Positions 54,835 through 64,000 of a stretch of DNA of 64,000 bases are shown piece by piece. The notes under the pieces are model-generated. The model saw nothing but the letters and a program-made list of their open reading frames with translations, had not been told where the DNA came from and did no database searches. Position 1 is the stretch's first letter. Every line of letters starts with the position of its first letter. The stretch is from Gemmatimonadota bacterium (GTDB taxonomy: Bacteria > Gemmatimonadota > Gemmatimonadetes > Gemmatimonadales > Gemmatimonadaceae), in assembly GCA_016194585.1 (NCBI GenBank), contig JACQBG010000020.1:26790-90789 (forward strand). Reading direction: 5' to 3'. A program made the translations under genes and the position numbers.

Positions 54835-54909
54835 CGGGGGGAACCCGTCATTATTGTTGGGAGTATTCCAAGCCTCCCCTAAGATAGCGCACCCAATGCA
54901 CGGCCGCTG

Positions 54910-56202
54910 ATGTCCATCATCCAGGCGTCGATCCCGCTGTTCTTCGTGCTCATCGGCGTCGAGCTGCTCTACCAGCGCGTCGCGCACGCCAAGCTGTTCC
55001 GGCTGAACGACACGATCTCTGACCTGAGCCTCGGCACGATCAGCCAGCTCGCCGGCGTGTTCTTCAAGGTCGTCACGATCGGCCTGTACATCTGGACCGC
55101 GGAACGGTTCTCGGTGCAGCACTTCCTGCCGTTGCGGGGGTGGGCCGACGGCACGCCGCTCTATCGCGTGGGCGTCTTCCCGGGGCTCGCCGTGAACGGC
55201 GCGGCGCTCGCCTCGTGGACGGTCGTGTTCATCCTCGTCGACTACGCCTATTACTGGTCGCACCGGATGTCGCACGAGGTGCACCTGCTGTGGGCGGGGC
55301 ACGTGGTGCACCACTCGAGCGAGGAGTACAACCTCGCCGTCGCCCTGCGGCAGACGGCGCTCGGCGGGCTGATGACGTGGGTGTTCTACATCCCGCTCGC
55401 CGTGATGGGGGTGCCGTGGGAGATGTTCGTCACCTGCAACGCCCTCAACCTCATCTACCAGTTCTGGATCCACACGCGCGCCGTCGGCAAACTGGGCTGG
55501 ATCACCGAGCTGGTGCTCAACACGCCGAGCCACCACCGGGTGCACCATGCGGTGAACCTGCAGTACATCGACCGGAATTACGCCGGTGTGTTCATCACGT
55601 GGGACCGGCTGCACGGGACGTTCGTCGAGGAGCGCGAGGAGCCGGTGTACGGCCTCACGCATCCGCTCTCGAGCTGGAACCCCCTCTGGGCGAACCTCCA
55701 CGTGTTCGTGGAGATCTGGCGCACGGCGCGCCGGACGCACGGCTGGCGCAACAAGCTCAAGGTGGTGTTCGGCCCGCCCTCGTGGCGTCCCGACGACGTG
55801 CCGGCGGTGCAGGAGGAGTTGTTCACGCCGGACAACCACCGGAAGTTCGACCCCGTCGTCTCGCGAGCCGTGACGTGGTACGCGTTCACGTGGTTCGTCA
55901 TCACGCTCGTCGCGGCGGTGAAGGTGCTGGCGATCGCGAACTCCATCCCGATGCCGGAGGCGTTCGGGCTCGCCTTCTACATCGCGCTGGCGCTGACGAA
56001 CATCGGCGGGCTGCTGGAGGGGGAGCGGTGGGGGTACGTGCTGGAGATGGCGCGGCTCATCTCCCTTGCCTCGGCGAGTGCGTGGTTGATGGTTACTGGG
56101 GCGGTACCCAAGGAGTGGGCGGGGTTCGGACTGGTGCTGTTCGCCGGATCGGCGGGGTGGCTGTGGGCAATCGGCGAAACCCCTACCGCGAGTGAACCGT
56201 GA
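54910..56202 (+). CDS. Sterol desaturase/fatty acid hydroxylase family membrane protein
   Basis: A 430-residue di-iron membrane oxygenase. The histidine boxes HRMSHE, HVVHHSSEE and HHRVHHA are all present within the first ~230 residues, between TM helices. DRNYAGVFITWDRLHGTF is a family signature. The C-terminal ~150 residues add further TM helices, as in alkylglycerol monooxygenase-like proteins. Likely oxidises a lipid chain; substrate unknown. It lies between fatty-acid oxidation genes. Confidence 0.88.
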   Translation: MSIIQASIPLFFVLIGVELLYQRVAHAKLFRLNDTISDLSLGTISQLAGVFFKVVTIGLYIWTAERFSVQHFLPLRGWADGTPLYRVGVFPGLAVNGAALASWTVVFILVDYAYYWSHRMSHEVHLLWAGHVVHHSSEEYNLAVALRQTALGGLMTWVFYIPLAVMGVPWEMFVTCNALNLIYQFWIHTRAVGKLGWITELVLNTPSHHRVHHAVNLQYIDRNYAGVFITWDRLHGTFVEEREEPVYGLTHPLSSWNPLWANLHVFVEIWRTARRTHGWRNKLKVVFGPPSWRPDDVPAVQEELFTPDNHRKFDPVVSRAVTWYAFTWFVITLVAAVKVLAIANSIPMPEAFGLAFYIALALTNIGGLLEGERWGYVLEMARLISLASASAWLMVTGAVPKEWAGFGLVLFAGSAGWLWAIGETPTASEP

Positions 56203-56230
56203 ACGATTCGCGGTGAGCGGTCCACCGTTC
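56196..56230 (+). repeat. Five-heptamer array upstream of etfB
   Basis: ACCGTGA ACGATTC GCGGTGA GCGGTCC ACCGTTC in 7-base phase, then ACTCG exactly as at 22839. The first unit overlaps the end of the sterol-desaturase gene. It ends 63 bases before the etfB ATG. Confidence 0.75.
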
Positions 56231-56293
56231 ACTCGCTTCTGGAAATCCGGGCGCCGGGCTAATTTCAGATGACTCAAACCTGAGGTATCCACG

Positions 56294-57045
<752 letters not shown>

Positions 57046-57046
<1 letters not shown>

Positions 57047-58029
57047 TGGCCAACATCTTCGCATTCGCCGAGACGCGCCTGGGCGAGCTTCGCCGCGCGG
57101 GACTCGAAGCGGTCACGGCCGCCCGCCGCGTGGCCGACCAGACCGGTGGACAGGTGCACGCGATGCTCGCCGGCGGCCCCGGCATCGGCGCGCTCGCGCC
57201 CAAGCTGGCGGCGCACGGCGCCGACGTGGTGCTCGTGCTCGAAGGTGACGCGTACGCCAACTACAACCCCGAGGTGCTCGCGGCGACGGTCGCGGCGCGG
57301 CTCGCCTCGGGCTATCGCGCCGCATTCTTCGCGGCGAGCGCGCAGGGGCACGACCAGGTGGCGCGCACGGCGGCCAAGTGCAAGCTGCCCTATGCGAGCG
57401 ACGTCACCGAGTTCGTTTTCGCCGGCGACAGCGTGACGGTGAAGCACCCTGGCTACACCAACAAGATCGTGCAGACGTTCGTGCTCAAGGCGCCGGTGGC
57501 GATCATCTCGCTGCGCGCGGGCGCGGTGCTGCCGGTGGAGAACGCCAAGGCGGGCACGGTCGAGACGATCGCGCCGGCCATCGATCCGGCGACGGCGCGC
57601 GTGAAGGTGACGTCGACCGAAGCCGGGAACCGCGGCAAGCTCGACCTCGGCGAGGCGCCGGTGATCATCGCCGGCGGCCGCGGACTCAAGGAAGCGGCGA
57701 ACTTCGCGCTCGTCGAGAACCTCGCCGCCGCGTTCGGCAACGCGGCCGTCGGCGCGACGCGCGCCGTCACGGACGAAGGGTGGCGCCCGCATTCGGACCA
57801 GATCGGGCAGACGGGGCGGCTCGTGAGCCCCGACCTGTACGTGGCGTGCGGCATCAGCGGCGCGATCCAGCACCTGGCCGGCATGCGCACGAGCAAATGC
57901 ATCGTCGCGATCAACAAGGACAAGGAAGCCCCCATCTTCAAGGTGGCCGACTACGGGATCGTCGGCGACGTGATGGAGGTGCTGCCGGCGCTCACCGAGG
58001 CGGTGAAGGCGGCGAAGGCCGGCGCGTAA
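57046..58029 (+). CDS. etfA: Electron transfer flavoprotein alpha subunit
   Basis: A 327-residue EtfA carrying the electron-transferring FAD. The C-terminal FAD domain is complete: IIAGGRGLKEAANF, GATRAVTDEGWRPHSDQIGQTG, VACGISGAIQHLAGM and INKDKEAPIFKVADYGIVGD. Translationally coupled to etfB and followed by a hairpin before etfD. Confidence 0.96.
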
Positions 58030-58053
58030 CCGCGACGCAGGCGTGACGGAGCG

Positions 58054-58087
58054 AGGGCGCGGTCGCCTGTCGTGGCGACCGCGCCCT
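58054..58087 (+). terminator. Hairpin between etfA and etfD
   Basis: A 14-bp perfect stem AGGGCGCGGTCGCC / GGCGACCGCGCCCT with a 6-base loop, then a weak pyrimidine tail (TTGCTACTTTCTCC). It may partly terminate or set expression of etfD relative to etfBA. Confidence 0.6.
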
Positions 58088-58103
58088 TGCTACTTTCTCC
58101 CCT

Positions 58104-60134
58104 ATGACTGACTCGCACGTCGTCTTCGCGATCGTCCTCGCCGTCGCCCTGGGCTACTTCAGCTACAACGTCCAGCGGCTCATCGGCTACCTCCGCATCG
58201 GCCGGCTCGACGACTCGCGATGGGGGAACATCCCGGCGCGGCTCTGGAACCTGATCCGCATCGGGATCTTCCAGGAGAAGATCTTCCGCGATTCGGTCGC
58301 CGGCCCCATGCACGCCGCGATCTTCTGGGGCTTCTGCGTGCTCGGCGCGGGGACGCTCGAGGCGATCCTCGAAGGGGTGATCCCCGGGTTCTCGTACCGC
58401 GACCTGTTGATCGACCCCGCCTACCGGTTCTACGCGCTCAACCAGGACCTGTGGGGGGCGCTCGTGCTGGCGGCGGTGGGCTTCGCCCTCTTCCGCCGCC
58501 TCACGAAGCGGGTGAAACGGCTCATGGGCGCGGAGACGCACCCGAACGACCCGCTCCTCATCCTCTCGTGGATCGGCGCGCTGATGGTGACGATGTTCCT
58601 CGCCGGCGCGTTCCTCTACGTCGGATACGCGGACGAGCCGCTCGTGCGGCCGCTCACGTACGCGGTGTCGCGTGCCTTCACCTGGGTGAACCCGTCGACG
58701 GCGCGGCTGCTCGCCGAGGACTTCTGGTGGGCGCACGTGCTGCTGGTGCTCGGCTTCCTGAACTACCTGCCGTTCTCGAAGCATCTCCACGTCGTGGCCT
58801 CGCTGCCGAACGTGTTCCTCTCGAACACGAGCGGCCCCGGCCAGGTCGGCGTGATGCAGCCGATGGACCTCGAGGGTGACGCCGAGGTGTTCGGCGCGAA
58901 GGACGTCGACCAGCTGTCGTGGAAGTCCTTGATGGACGGCTTCGCCTGCACCGAGTGCGGACGCTGCACGAGTGTGTGCCCGGCGAACCTCACCGGCAAG
59001 CCGCTCAGCCCGCGCAAGATCATGATCAACGTGCGCGAACGGCTCGAGCAGAAGGCGCCGTTCCTCACGGGTGACACGACGTACCAGAAGGGCGACCGCG
59101 ACGCCGTGATGGCCAAGTCGCTCCTCGACGACTTCATCACCGAGGAGGAGCTCTGGAGCTGCACCACCTGCCGCGCGTGCGTGCAGGAGTGCCCGGTGTC
59201 GCTCGACCAGCTCTCGGTGATCCTCGAGCTGCGGCGCAACCTCGTGCTCGGCGAATCGCGATTCCCCGAAGAGGTGATGCCGGCGTTCGAGTCGATGGAG
59301 CAGCGCGGCTCGCCGTGGGCGTTCGACCCGGGGGACCGCGGCAAGTGGGCGGACGGGATGAACATCCCGACGATGGCCGAGATGGCGGAGCGCGGCGAGC
59401 GCCCCGAGGTGCTCTACTGGGTGGGGTGCGCCGGCTCGTTCGACGACCGCGCCAAGAAGACCACGGTCGCGTTCGCGAAGATCCTCCAGGCGGCCGAGGT
59501 AAAATTCGCGATCCTCGGACAGGAAGAGAAGTGCAACGGCGACCCGGCGCGCCGCATGGGGAACGAGTACCTCTACCAGATGCTCGCCAAGGACAACGTC
59601 GAGACGCTCAACAAGTACGGCGTGCGCACGGTCGTCACGGCGTGCCCGCACTGCTTCCACCAGTTGGGGAACGAGTATCCGCAGTTCGGCGGCGACTACG
59701 AGGTGGTGCACCACTCGACGTACATCGCCTCGCTGCTCGCGGCCGGGCGCATCCCGATCGTCGAGGCGCTGCACGCGCCCGTGCGGACGTTCACCTACCA
59801 CGACTCGTGCTACCTGGGGCGGTACAACGGCGTCTACGAGGCGCCGCGCGACGTCATCAAGCGCGCGCTCCCGATCGTGAACCTCGTCGAGATGGAGCGG
59901 TCGAAGGACAAGGGGCTCTGCTGCGGTGCCGGCGGCGGGCGCATGTGGATGGAGGAGAAGACGGGCAAGCGCATCAACGCCGAGCGTGCCGACGAGGCGA
60001 TCGCGACGGGCGCCGACGCGATCGCGGTGGCCTGCCCGTTCTGCATGACGATGCTCAACGACAGCGTGACGTCACGCGACTCGCACGTCGCGGTGTACGA
60101 CATCGCCGAGGTGGTGGCCGACCGGCTGGCGTAG
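58104..60134 (+). CDS. ETF:quinone oxidoreductase EtfD-like membrane Fe-S protein
   Basis: A 676-residue protein. About six TM helices in residues 1-230 form a heme b NarI/HdrE-like domain. Two 4Fe-4S motifs follow ([24 protein letters not shown]). Two cysteine-rich CCG domains ([60 protein letters not shown]) complete it. This is the architecture of EtfD/EMO, which takes electrons from reduced ETF and passes them to menaquinone. Position directly after etfBA supports that role. Confidence 0.93.
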   Translation: MTDSHVVFAIVLAVALGYFSYNVQRLIGYLRIGRLDDSRWGNIPARLWNLIRIGIFQEKIFRDSVAGPMHAAIFWGFCVLGAGTLEAILEGVIPGFSYRDLLIDPAYRFYALNQDLWGALVLAAVGFALFRRLTKRVKRLMGAETHPNDPLLILSWIGALMVTMFLAGAFLYVGYADEPLVRPLTYAVSRAFTWVNPSTARLLAEDFWWAHVLLVLGFLNYLPFSKHLHVVASLPNVFLSNTSGPGQVGVMQPMDLEGDAEVFGAKDVDQLSWKSLMDGFACTECGRCTSVCPANLTGKPLSPRKIMINVRERLEQKAPFLTGDTTYQKGDRDAVMAKSLLDDFITEEELWSCTTCRACVQECPVSLDQLSVILELRRNLVLGESRFPEEVMPAFESMEQRGSPWAFDPGDRGKWADGMNIPTMAEMAERGERPEVLYWVGCAGSFDDRAKKTTVAFAKILQAAEVKFAILGQEEKCNGDPARRMGNEYLYQMLAKDNVETLNKYGVRTVVTACPHCFHQLGNEYPQFGGDYEVVHHSTYIASLLAAGRIPIVEALHAPVRTFTYHDSCYLGRYNGVYEAPRDVIKRALPIVNLVEMERSKDKGLCCGAGGGRMWMEEKTGKRINAERADEAIATGADAIAVACPFCMTMLNDSVTSRDSHVAVYDIAEVVADRLA

Positions 60135-60198
60135 GGGCCGGCCGATGAGCGGCGACGCGCGACGCGGCGCGTGCCGATGCGGGATCGTGGAGCGGGCG

Positions 60199-60786
60199 CT
60201 ACGCCCTCGGCGGCTGTGGCGCCGTCACGTTGAGGATGTAGCGTCCAGGACCGCTGTCTTCGCGGGCGGCGGTCTTCGTGCCACACACGCACATCGCGAC
60301 CATCGGCGGGAAGGCGGGGAGCTTGAGCGGCTCGCCGCAGAGCGGACACCAGAGCTTGAGCCGTGGCTTGTCGGGGAGGAGGGCGCCGTCGGCCGGCTGG
60401 GGTGGTCGAGTCATGGGGGTCTTCTCTGGCGTGGGCGTCGACGCCGGCGCGGCGGCGCGCGGCGGCGTGGCTGGCGGAGGAGGAGCGGGAGCAGGGGACG
60501 GCGCGTCCCCTTCGAGCTGCTTGCGCAGTGACGCGAGCACGAACTGCCGCTCGACGGGGGACATCGTGGCGAGTTGGGCGCTCGTGATGAGGCCGCGCTC
60601 GAGCGCCTGTTTCACGAGCGCCGGCGGGACGGCGTCGAATCCCCGGAGCGACGCCGTGCGCGGCGCGCCGAGGTCGAGCGACCGGCGGATCCTCCGGCCG
60701 AACCAGACGACCGCGACGACCGCGGTGGCGAGGATGAACACCGTCGCCGCGACGAGGCGCGCGATGGCACCGTCGGGGGTCGTCAT
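60199..60786 (-). CDS. Zinc-ribbon membrane protein, hypothetical
   Basis: A 195-residue protein. One N-terminal TM helix (residues 9-28) is followed by a helical region (VPPALVKQALERGLITSAQL), a Pro/Ala-rich linker and a C-terminal ribbon with WCPLCGEPLKLP and MCVCGTKTA, a likely zinc site. Function unknown. ATG 60786 overlaps the methyltransferase stop (ATGA). Confidence 0.7.
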   Translation of the reverse strand: MTTPDGAIARLVAATVFILATAVVAVVWFGRRIRRSLDLGAPRTASLRGFDAVPPALVKQALERGLITSAQLATMSPVERQFVLASLRKQLEGDAPSPAPAPPPPATPPRAAAPASTPTPEKTPMTRPPQPADGALLPDKPRLKLWCPLCGEPLKLPAFPPMVAMCVCGTKTAAREDSGPGRYILNVTAPQPPRA

Positions 60787-61487
60787 GCGGGGCGGCGGAT
60801 CTCGTGGATGTCGATCGTCTGGCGCGCGGGCGGTTCCTGCCACGGGATGCGCGCCGCGATGCGCGTCACGAGCCCGCGCGCCGCGCACGCCGCGAGGAAA
60901 TCGGGGACGGCGAGCCGGCCGGGGTCGGCGACGAGCGCGCGCCCGCCGGGGGCGAGCGTCGCGTCGAGCGCGCCCGCGATGAGCGGGGCGTAGTGACTCT
61001 CGTAGAGCACGTCCGACGCCAGCACGAGGTCGAAGGTGCCAAGGTCGGCCGGGAAGTCGCGCCAGTCGACCATCCGCGTCTGCGGCGCGCGCTGCGCATT
61101 GCCGAGCGCGTTGCGGCGGGCGAAGCGGAGCGCGTCGTCGTAGTAGTCGGTGGCCACCACGTCGAAGCCGGCGCGGAGCGCGGCGATGGTCACGAGGCCG
61201 AGCCCGCAACCCAGTTCGAGCGCCCGCTGCCCGGCGCCGTCGAGCGCCGCGACGACGGCCGCGAGCGCCGTGCTCGACGGCCACACGTCGGCCCAATAGG
61301 GCAGCCGCTCGTCCTTGTCGAAGTCGGCCTCGTTGATGAGGTCGTCGGCGCTCCGTGGATGCTCGATCGTCACGTCGACGCCGGCGACGACGAGCGACGA
61401 CTCGACGATCACGAACCGGTCGTCGAGCGCGGCGAGGTCGCTCGCGGGGTCAAAGCGAGAACTGCTCGGCAAGCTCGGCGTCGCCAT
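60783..61487 (-). CDS. Class I SAM-dependent methyltransferase
   Basis: A 234-residue methyltransferase. The N-terminal LPYWADVWPSSTALA is the family-16 (METTL21/nicotinamide-N-methyltransferase-like) lead-in. The SAM site is ALELGCGLGLVTIAALRAG, with VVATDYYDDAL and LVLASDVLYE (motif IV). Proteins of this group often methylate lysines of other proteins, but the target is unknown here. The start lies 38 bases inside the moeA 3' end. Confidence 0.85.
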   Translation of the reverse strand: MATPSLPSSSRFDPASDLAALDDRFVIVESSLVVAGVDVTIEHPRSADDLINEADFDKDERLPYWADVWPSSTALAAVVAALDGAGQRALELGCGLGLVTIAALRAGFDVVATDYYDDALRFARRNALGNAQRAPQTRMVDWRDFPADLGTFDLVLASDVLYESHYAPLIAGALDATLAPGGRALVADPGRLAVPDFLAACAARGLVTRIAARIPWQEPPARQTIDIHEIRRPA

Positions 61488-62703
61488 CGATGGGCAGGGC
61501 GTGCAGCGTCTCGCCGGCGGTCACGTCGCCGCGCCCGGCGGGCACGATCAACAGGGCGTTGGCGAGCGACATGCTCGTGAGGATCCCCGAACTCTGCGGG
61601 CCGGTGAGGCGCGCGTAACGCTGGCCGTCGCGCGTCGTGACGACGGCGCGCTGGAAGTGCGTGAGCTCGGCGGGCGCATGCACCGGCTCCTCGACGACCA
61701 CCGGCACCGGACGGCGGAAGAGCCGCGCGTGGCCGCGCATCTTCCGGATCGCGGGGCGCGCGAACAGTTCGAAAGTAACCATCGTCGAGACGGGATTGCC
61801 CGGGAGGCCGAGCCACGGCATCGGACCGAGCATGCCGAATACGAGCGGCGCGCCGGGACGCATGCGCACGCGCCAGAACCGCACCTCGGCGCCGAGTTCG
61901 GCGAGCACCTGCCGCACGAAGTCGTGCTCGCCGACGGAGACACCGGCGCTCGTGATGAGCAGGTCGAAACCGACGGCGCGTCGCAGGTGGGCGCGGAGCG
62001 ACTCCGGGTCGTCGGCGGCGATGCCCAGGTAGTGCGGCTCGCCGCCGGCGGCGCGCACGAGCGCCTGCAGCGTGAGGCTGTTCGACGAGACGATGCGGTT
62101 GCCGTCGAGTACCTGCTGGAACTGCTCGAGCTCGACGAGCTCGTCGCCCGAGGTGAGGATGGCGACGCGCGGCGCGCGGTGGACCATCACGTCGGCGGCG
62201 CCGACGGAGGCGAGCACGCCGAGCTGCGCGGCGGCGATCGTCGTGCCGGCCGGCATCACCACCTGCCCCTCGCGGATGTCCTCGCCGCGCGGGCGGATGT
62301 TCTTGCCGGCGTCGCGGTCGCGCACGATCTCGACCCTCTCGAGTCCGCGGTCGGTGTCCTCGATCCGCACGACGCTGTCGGCGCCCTCGGGGACGGGGGC
62401 GCCGGTCATGATGCGGATGGCGTGGCCGCGCGGAAGCGGCTGCGTGGCGATGCCGCCGGCCCGCACCGTCTCTAGCACGGGGAGCGTCGTCGGCAGCGAG
62501 GCCAGATCGGCCGCGTGCACGGCGTAGCCGTCCATCGCCGAGTTGTTCCACGGCGGCAACGTGATGGGCGAGACGACGTCCGCGGCGAGCACGAGGCCGT
62601 GCGCGCCGCGCAGCGGCACCTCCTCCGCCTCGAGCACCGGGACGTCGCGCAGCACGCGCTCGACCGCGTCGGCGACGGTGAGCTGCGTGTCGGCGGGGCG
62701 CAT
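61450..62703 (-). CDS. moeA: Molybdopterin molybdotransferase
   Basis: A 417-residue MoeA, which inserts molybdate into adenylated molybdopterin. Visible motifs: PPWNNSAMDGYAVHAADL, MTGAPVPEGADSVVRIEDT, GEDIREGQVVMPAG, ILTSGDELVE, ITSAGVSVGEHDFV, PGAPLVFG and LGLPGNPVSTMVTFELF. All catalytic acidic residues are in place. ATG 62703 overlaps the upstream peptidase stop (ATGA). Other moa/mob genes are not in the window. Confidence 0.96.
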   Translation of the reverse strand: MRPADTQLTVADAVERVLRDVPVLEAEEVPLRGAHGLVLAADVVSPITLPPWNNSAMDGYAVHAADLASLPTTLPVLETVRAGGIATQPLPRGHAIRIMTGAPVPEGADSVVRIEDTDRGLERVEIVRDRDAGKNIRPRGEDIREGQVVMPAGTTIAAAQLGVLASVGAADVMVHRAPRVAILTSGDELVELEQFQQVLDGNRIVSSNSLTLQALVRAAGGEPHYLGIAADDPESLRAHLRRAVGFDLLITSAGVSVGEHDFVRQVLAELGAEVRFWRVRMRPGAPLVFGMLGPMPWLGLPGNPVSTMVTFELFARPAIRKMRGHARLFRRPVPVVVEEPVHAPAELTHFQRAVVTTRDGQRYARLTGPQSSGILTSMSLANALLIVPAGRGDVTAGETLHALPIDGDAELAEQFSL

Positions 62704-64000
62704 CAGCGCGCGCCCTCCACGAGCCGGGTCGCGGCGAGGCGCGCGAGCAGCGCGTCCTGCACGCGCTCCACCTCGCGCGTCGGCACCGTGAAGTTGTTGC
62801 ACAGGAAGCTGAAGAGCAGCACGCGGCCGTCGGCGGTGGTCACGTAGCCGGAGAGCGAGCGCGCCTTGTCGACGGTGCCGGTCTTGGCGTGCACGTTCCG
62901 CTCGGCGGGCGTGCCGCGCATGCGCGACGCGATCGTGCCGTCGACCCCGGCGATGGGCAGCCCGTCGTAGAAGGCCGCGAAGTCACGGTGGAGCTGCATG
63001 GCGCGCAGCACGCGCACGATCGTCTCCGGGGTCACGTAGTCGTGGCGGGAGAGTCCGCTGCCGTCGCGCACGGCGAAACCGTCCCGCTCGGCGCCCCAGG
63101 CGCGCAGCTGACGCTCGACGACGCGACGCGCGCTGTCGGCCGTGCCGACGCCGGTCTTCTCGAGCGCGAGCGTCTTGAAGAGGATCTCCGCGATCTGGTT
63201 CTGGCTGGGTTTGAGCATCGCGGCGAGCACGGCACGCAGCGGCGGCGACTGCATGGTGAAGATCGTGTGCAGCGCGCGGTCGTCCACGGGCACGCGGGCG
63301 TCGACCACCCCGGTCGCGATGCCCCGCGCGGCGAGCGCGTCACGAAGGGCGTCGAGGAAGAACGCCGGCGGATCCTTGATGACGGCCTCGGTCACCGTCG
63401 AGTCGCCGGCGCCCATCGGGCCGCGGGTGACGACGCGTTCGAAGCCCTCGTTCACGAAGAGCTCGTCGACGCCGGCGCCGTACGAGGCCTCGGCGTCGGC
63501 CATCTGCCAGCCGTAGCCGTAGATGTCGTCGGGGAACGCGTCCCCGCCGCGGCGGATGGCGCCGCCGATGCGGTGCACGCCGTGCGCGGCGAGCGAGTCG
63601 GCCATGTCGCGGAACGCGAGATGCCAGTCGCCACGCATCGCGTCGCTGAACGACGGGTCGCCGCGGCCGACGACGATCAGGTCGCCATCGAGCACGCCGT
63701 CATGCACCGTGCCGTCGGTCGCGAAACGCGTGACGAACCGGAAGTCGGGGCCGAGCTGCGCGAGCGCGGTCGCCCCGGTGAGGATCTTCTCGTTCGACGC
63801 CGGCATGAACAGCTTGCCCGCGTTGCGCGAGAAGAGCGTGTCGCCCGAGGCCGGGTCGACGATGAGCACGCCCCAGTGCGCGTTGCGCCAGGACGGAGGC
63901 GCGAGCAGGGAGTCGGCATAGGCGTGGAAGGCCGCGCGTGCGCTCACCGGCGCGACGGGCGCCACCGCCGGCCGCGCGCACGCGGCGGCGAGCAGCGCGG
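62703..64000 (-). CDS. dacB: D-alanyl-D-alanine carboxypeptidase/endopeptidase, PBP4 type (5' end beyond window)
   Basis: A class C low-molecular-weight penicillin-binding protein that trims or cleaves peptidoglycan cross-links. SxxK is SNEK in FMPASNEKILTGA, SxN is SQN in LKPSQNQIAEIL, and KTG is in HAKTGTVDKARSLSGY. The large insertion domain typical of PBP4 lies after SxxK. The frame stays open past GTG 63965 to the window edge and reads ALLAAACARPAVAP, the end of a signal peptide or lipoprotein signal, so the real start lies outside. Confidence 0.92.
   Translation of the reverse strand, partial: ALLAAACARPAVAPVAPVSARAAFHAYADSLLAPPSWRNAHWGVLIVDPASGDTLFSRNAGKLFMPASNEKILTGATALAQLGPDFRFVTRFATDGTVHDGVLDGDLIVVGRGDPSFSDAMRGDWHLAFRDMADSLAAHGVHRIGGAIRRGGDAFPDDIYGYGWQMADAEASYGAGVDELFVNEGFERVVTRGPMGAGDSTVTEAVIKDPPAFFLDALRDALAARGIATGVVDARVPVDDRALHTIFTMQSPPLRAVLAAMLKPSQNQIAEILFKTLALEKTGVGTADSARRVVERQLRAWGAERDGFAVRDGSGLSRHDYVTPETIVRVLRAMQLHRDFAAFYDGLPIAGVDGTIASRMRGTPAERNVHAKTGTVDKARSLSGYVTTADGRVLLFSFLCNNFTVPTREVERVQDALLARLAATRLVEGAR

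Overview
The window is a gene-dense, very GC-rich (roughly 70% by eye) stretch of a Gram-negative bacterial chromosome. Outer-membrane features are present: a TonB-dependent receptor, lipoprotein signal peptides, a predicted outer-membrane barrel and a periplasmic PBP4-type peptidase. GTG starts are common and 1-4 base stop/start overlaps are the rule. The gene set (folate-type TrmFO, HslV with a short propeptide, an F0-only ATP synthase cluster, ETF with a membrane EtfD, AfsR/SARP-type regulators, hendecad coiled-coil proteins) fits Gemmatimonadota best. That placement is an inference from family knowledge, not a database result. There are no rRNA genes, recognisable tRNA genes, CRISPR arrays or insertion sequences.

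Layout. 1-7.5 kb: DNA and tRNA maintenance (topA, trmFO, deoxynucleoside kinase, Xer recombinase), two small membrane proteins and a PLP threonine dehydratase. 7.5-13.5 kb: an ECF sigma factor with a CBM48-bearing membrane protein in the anti-sigma position, hslV and hslU split by an opposing secreted-protein gene, argF and a bcp peroxiredoxin. 13.6-21.5 kb: MprF, facing a three-gene operon that ends in a VirJ/AcvB-like lipoprotein hydrolase; then a UbiB/AarF kinase fused in frame to a secreted-type module, and a hendecad coiled-coil protein. 21.6-30.7 kb: gcvT, a sigma54 activator with a degenerate receiver, an unusual structured leader with a tiny ORF, an HD-GYP membrane protein, a large SARP/AAA/TPR regulator with a mosaic composition, and RidA. 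30.8-34.8 kb: MoxR ATPase, TonB receptor, BsuPI-domain protein. 35.2-38.6 kb: ATP synthase F0 genes plus delta, with no F1 alpha, gamma, beta or epsilon genes. 38.7-47 kb: an eight-gene unit (ferredoxin, cupin, two sugar nucleotidyltransferases, GH109 glycosidase, SSS symporter, divergent galactokinase-like kinase, MFS) that reads as sugar or amino-sugar capture and activation. 47-52.6 kb: cstA-ybdD, isocitrate dehydrogenase, phosphoesterase, SprT-like protease. 52.7-60.1 kb: an acyl-CoA dehydrogenase, SDR, sterol-desaturase-like protein and EtfB-EtfA-EtfD, together an electron path from acyl-CoA to the quinone pool. 60.2-64 kb: a minus-strand chain of dacB, moeA, a methyltransferase and a zinc-ribbon membrane protein.

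The most unusual signals are: (i) a family of 35-bp arrays of five heptamers (consensus AC[CG]GTNN) directly upstream of five plus-strand genes; (ii) the MprF/VirJ-like pairing, which suggests an aminoacyl-phosphatidylglycerol make-and-remove module; (iii) the leader RNA region before the HD-GYP gene; (iv) the sugar operon with an altered galactokinase signature; and (v) the kinase/secreted-domain fusion. All functions are inferred from sequence motifs and context only.
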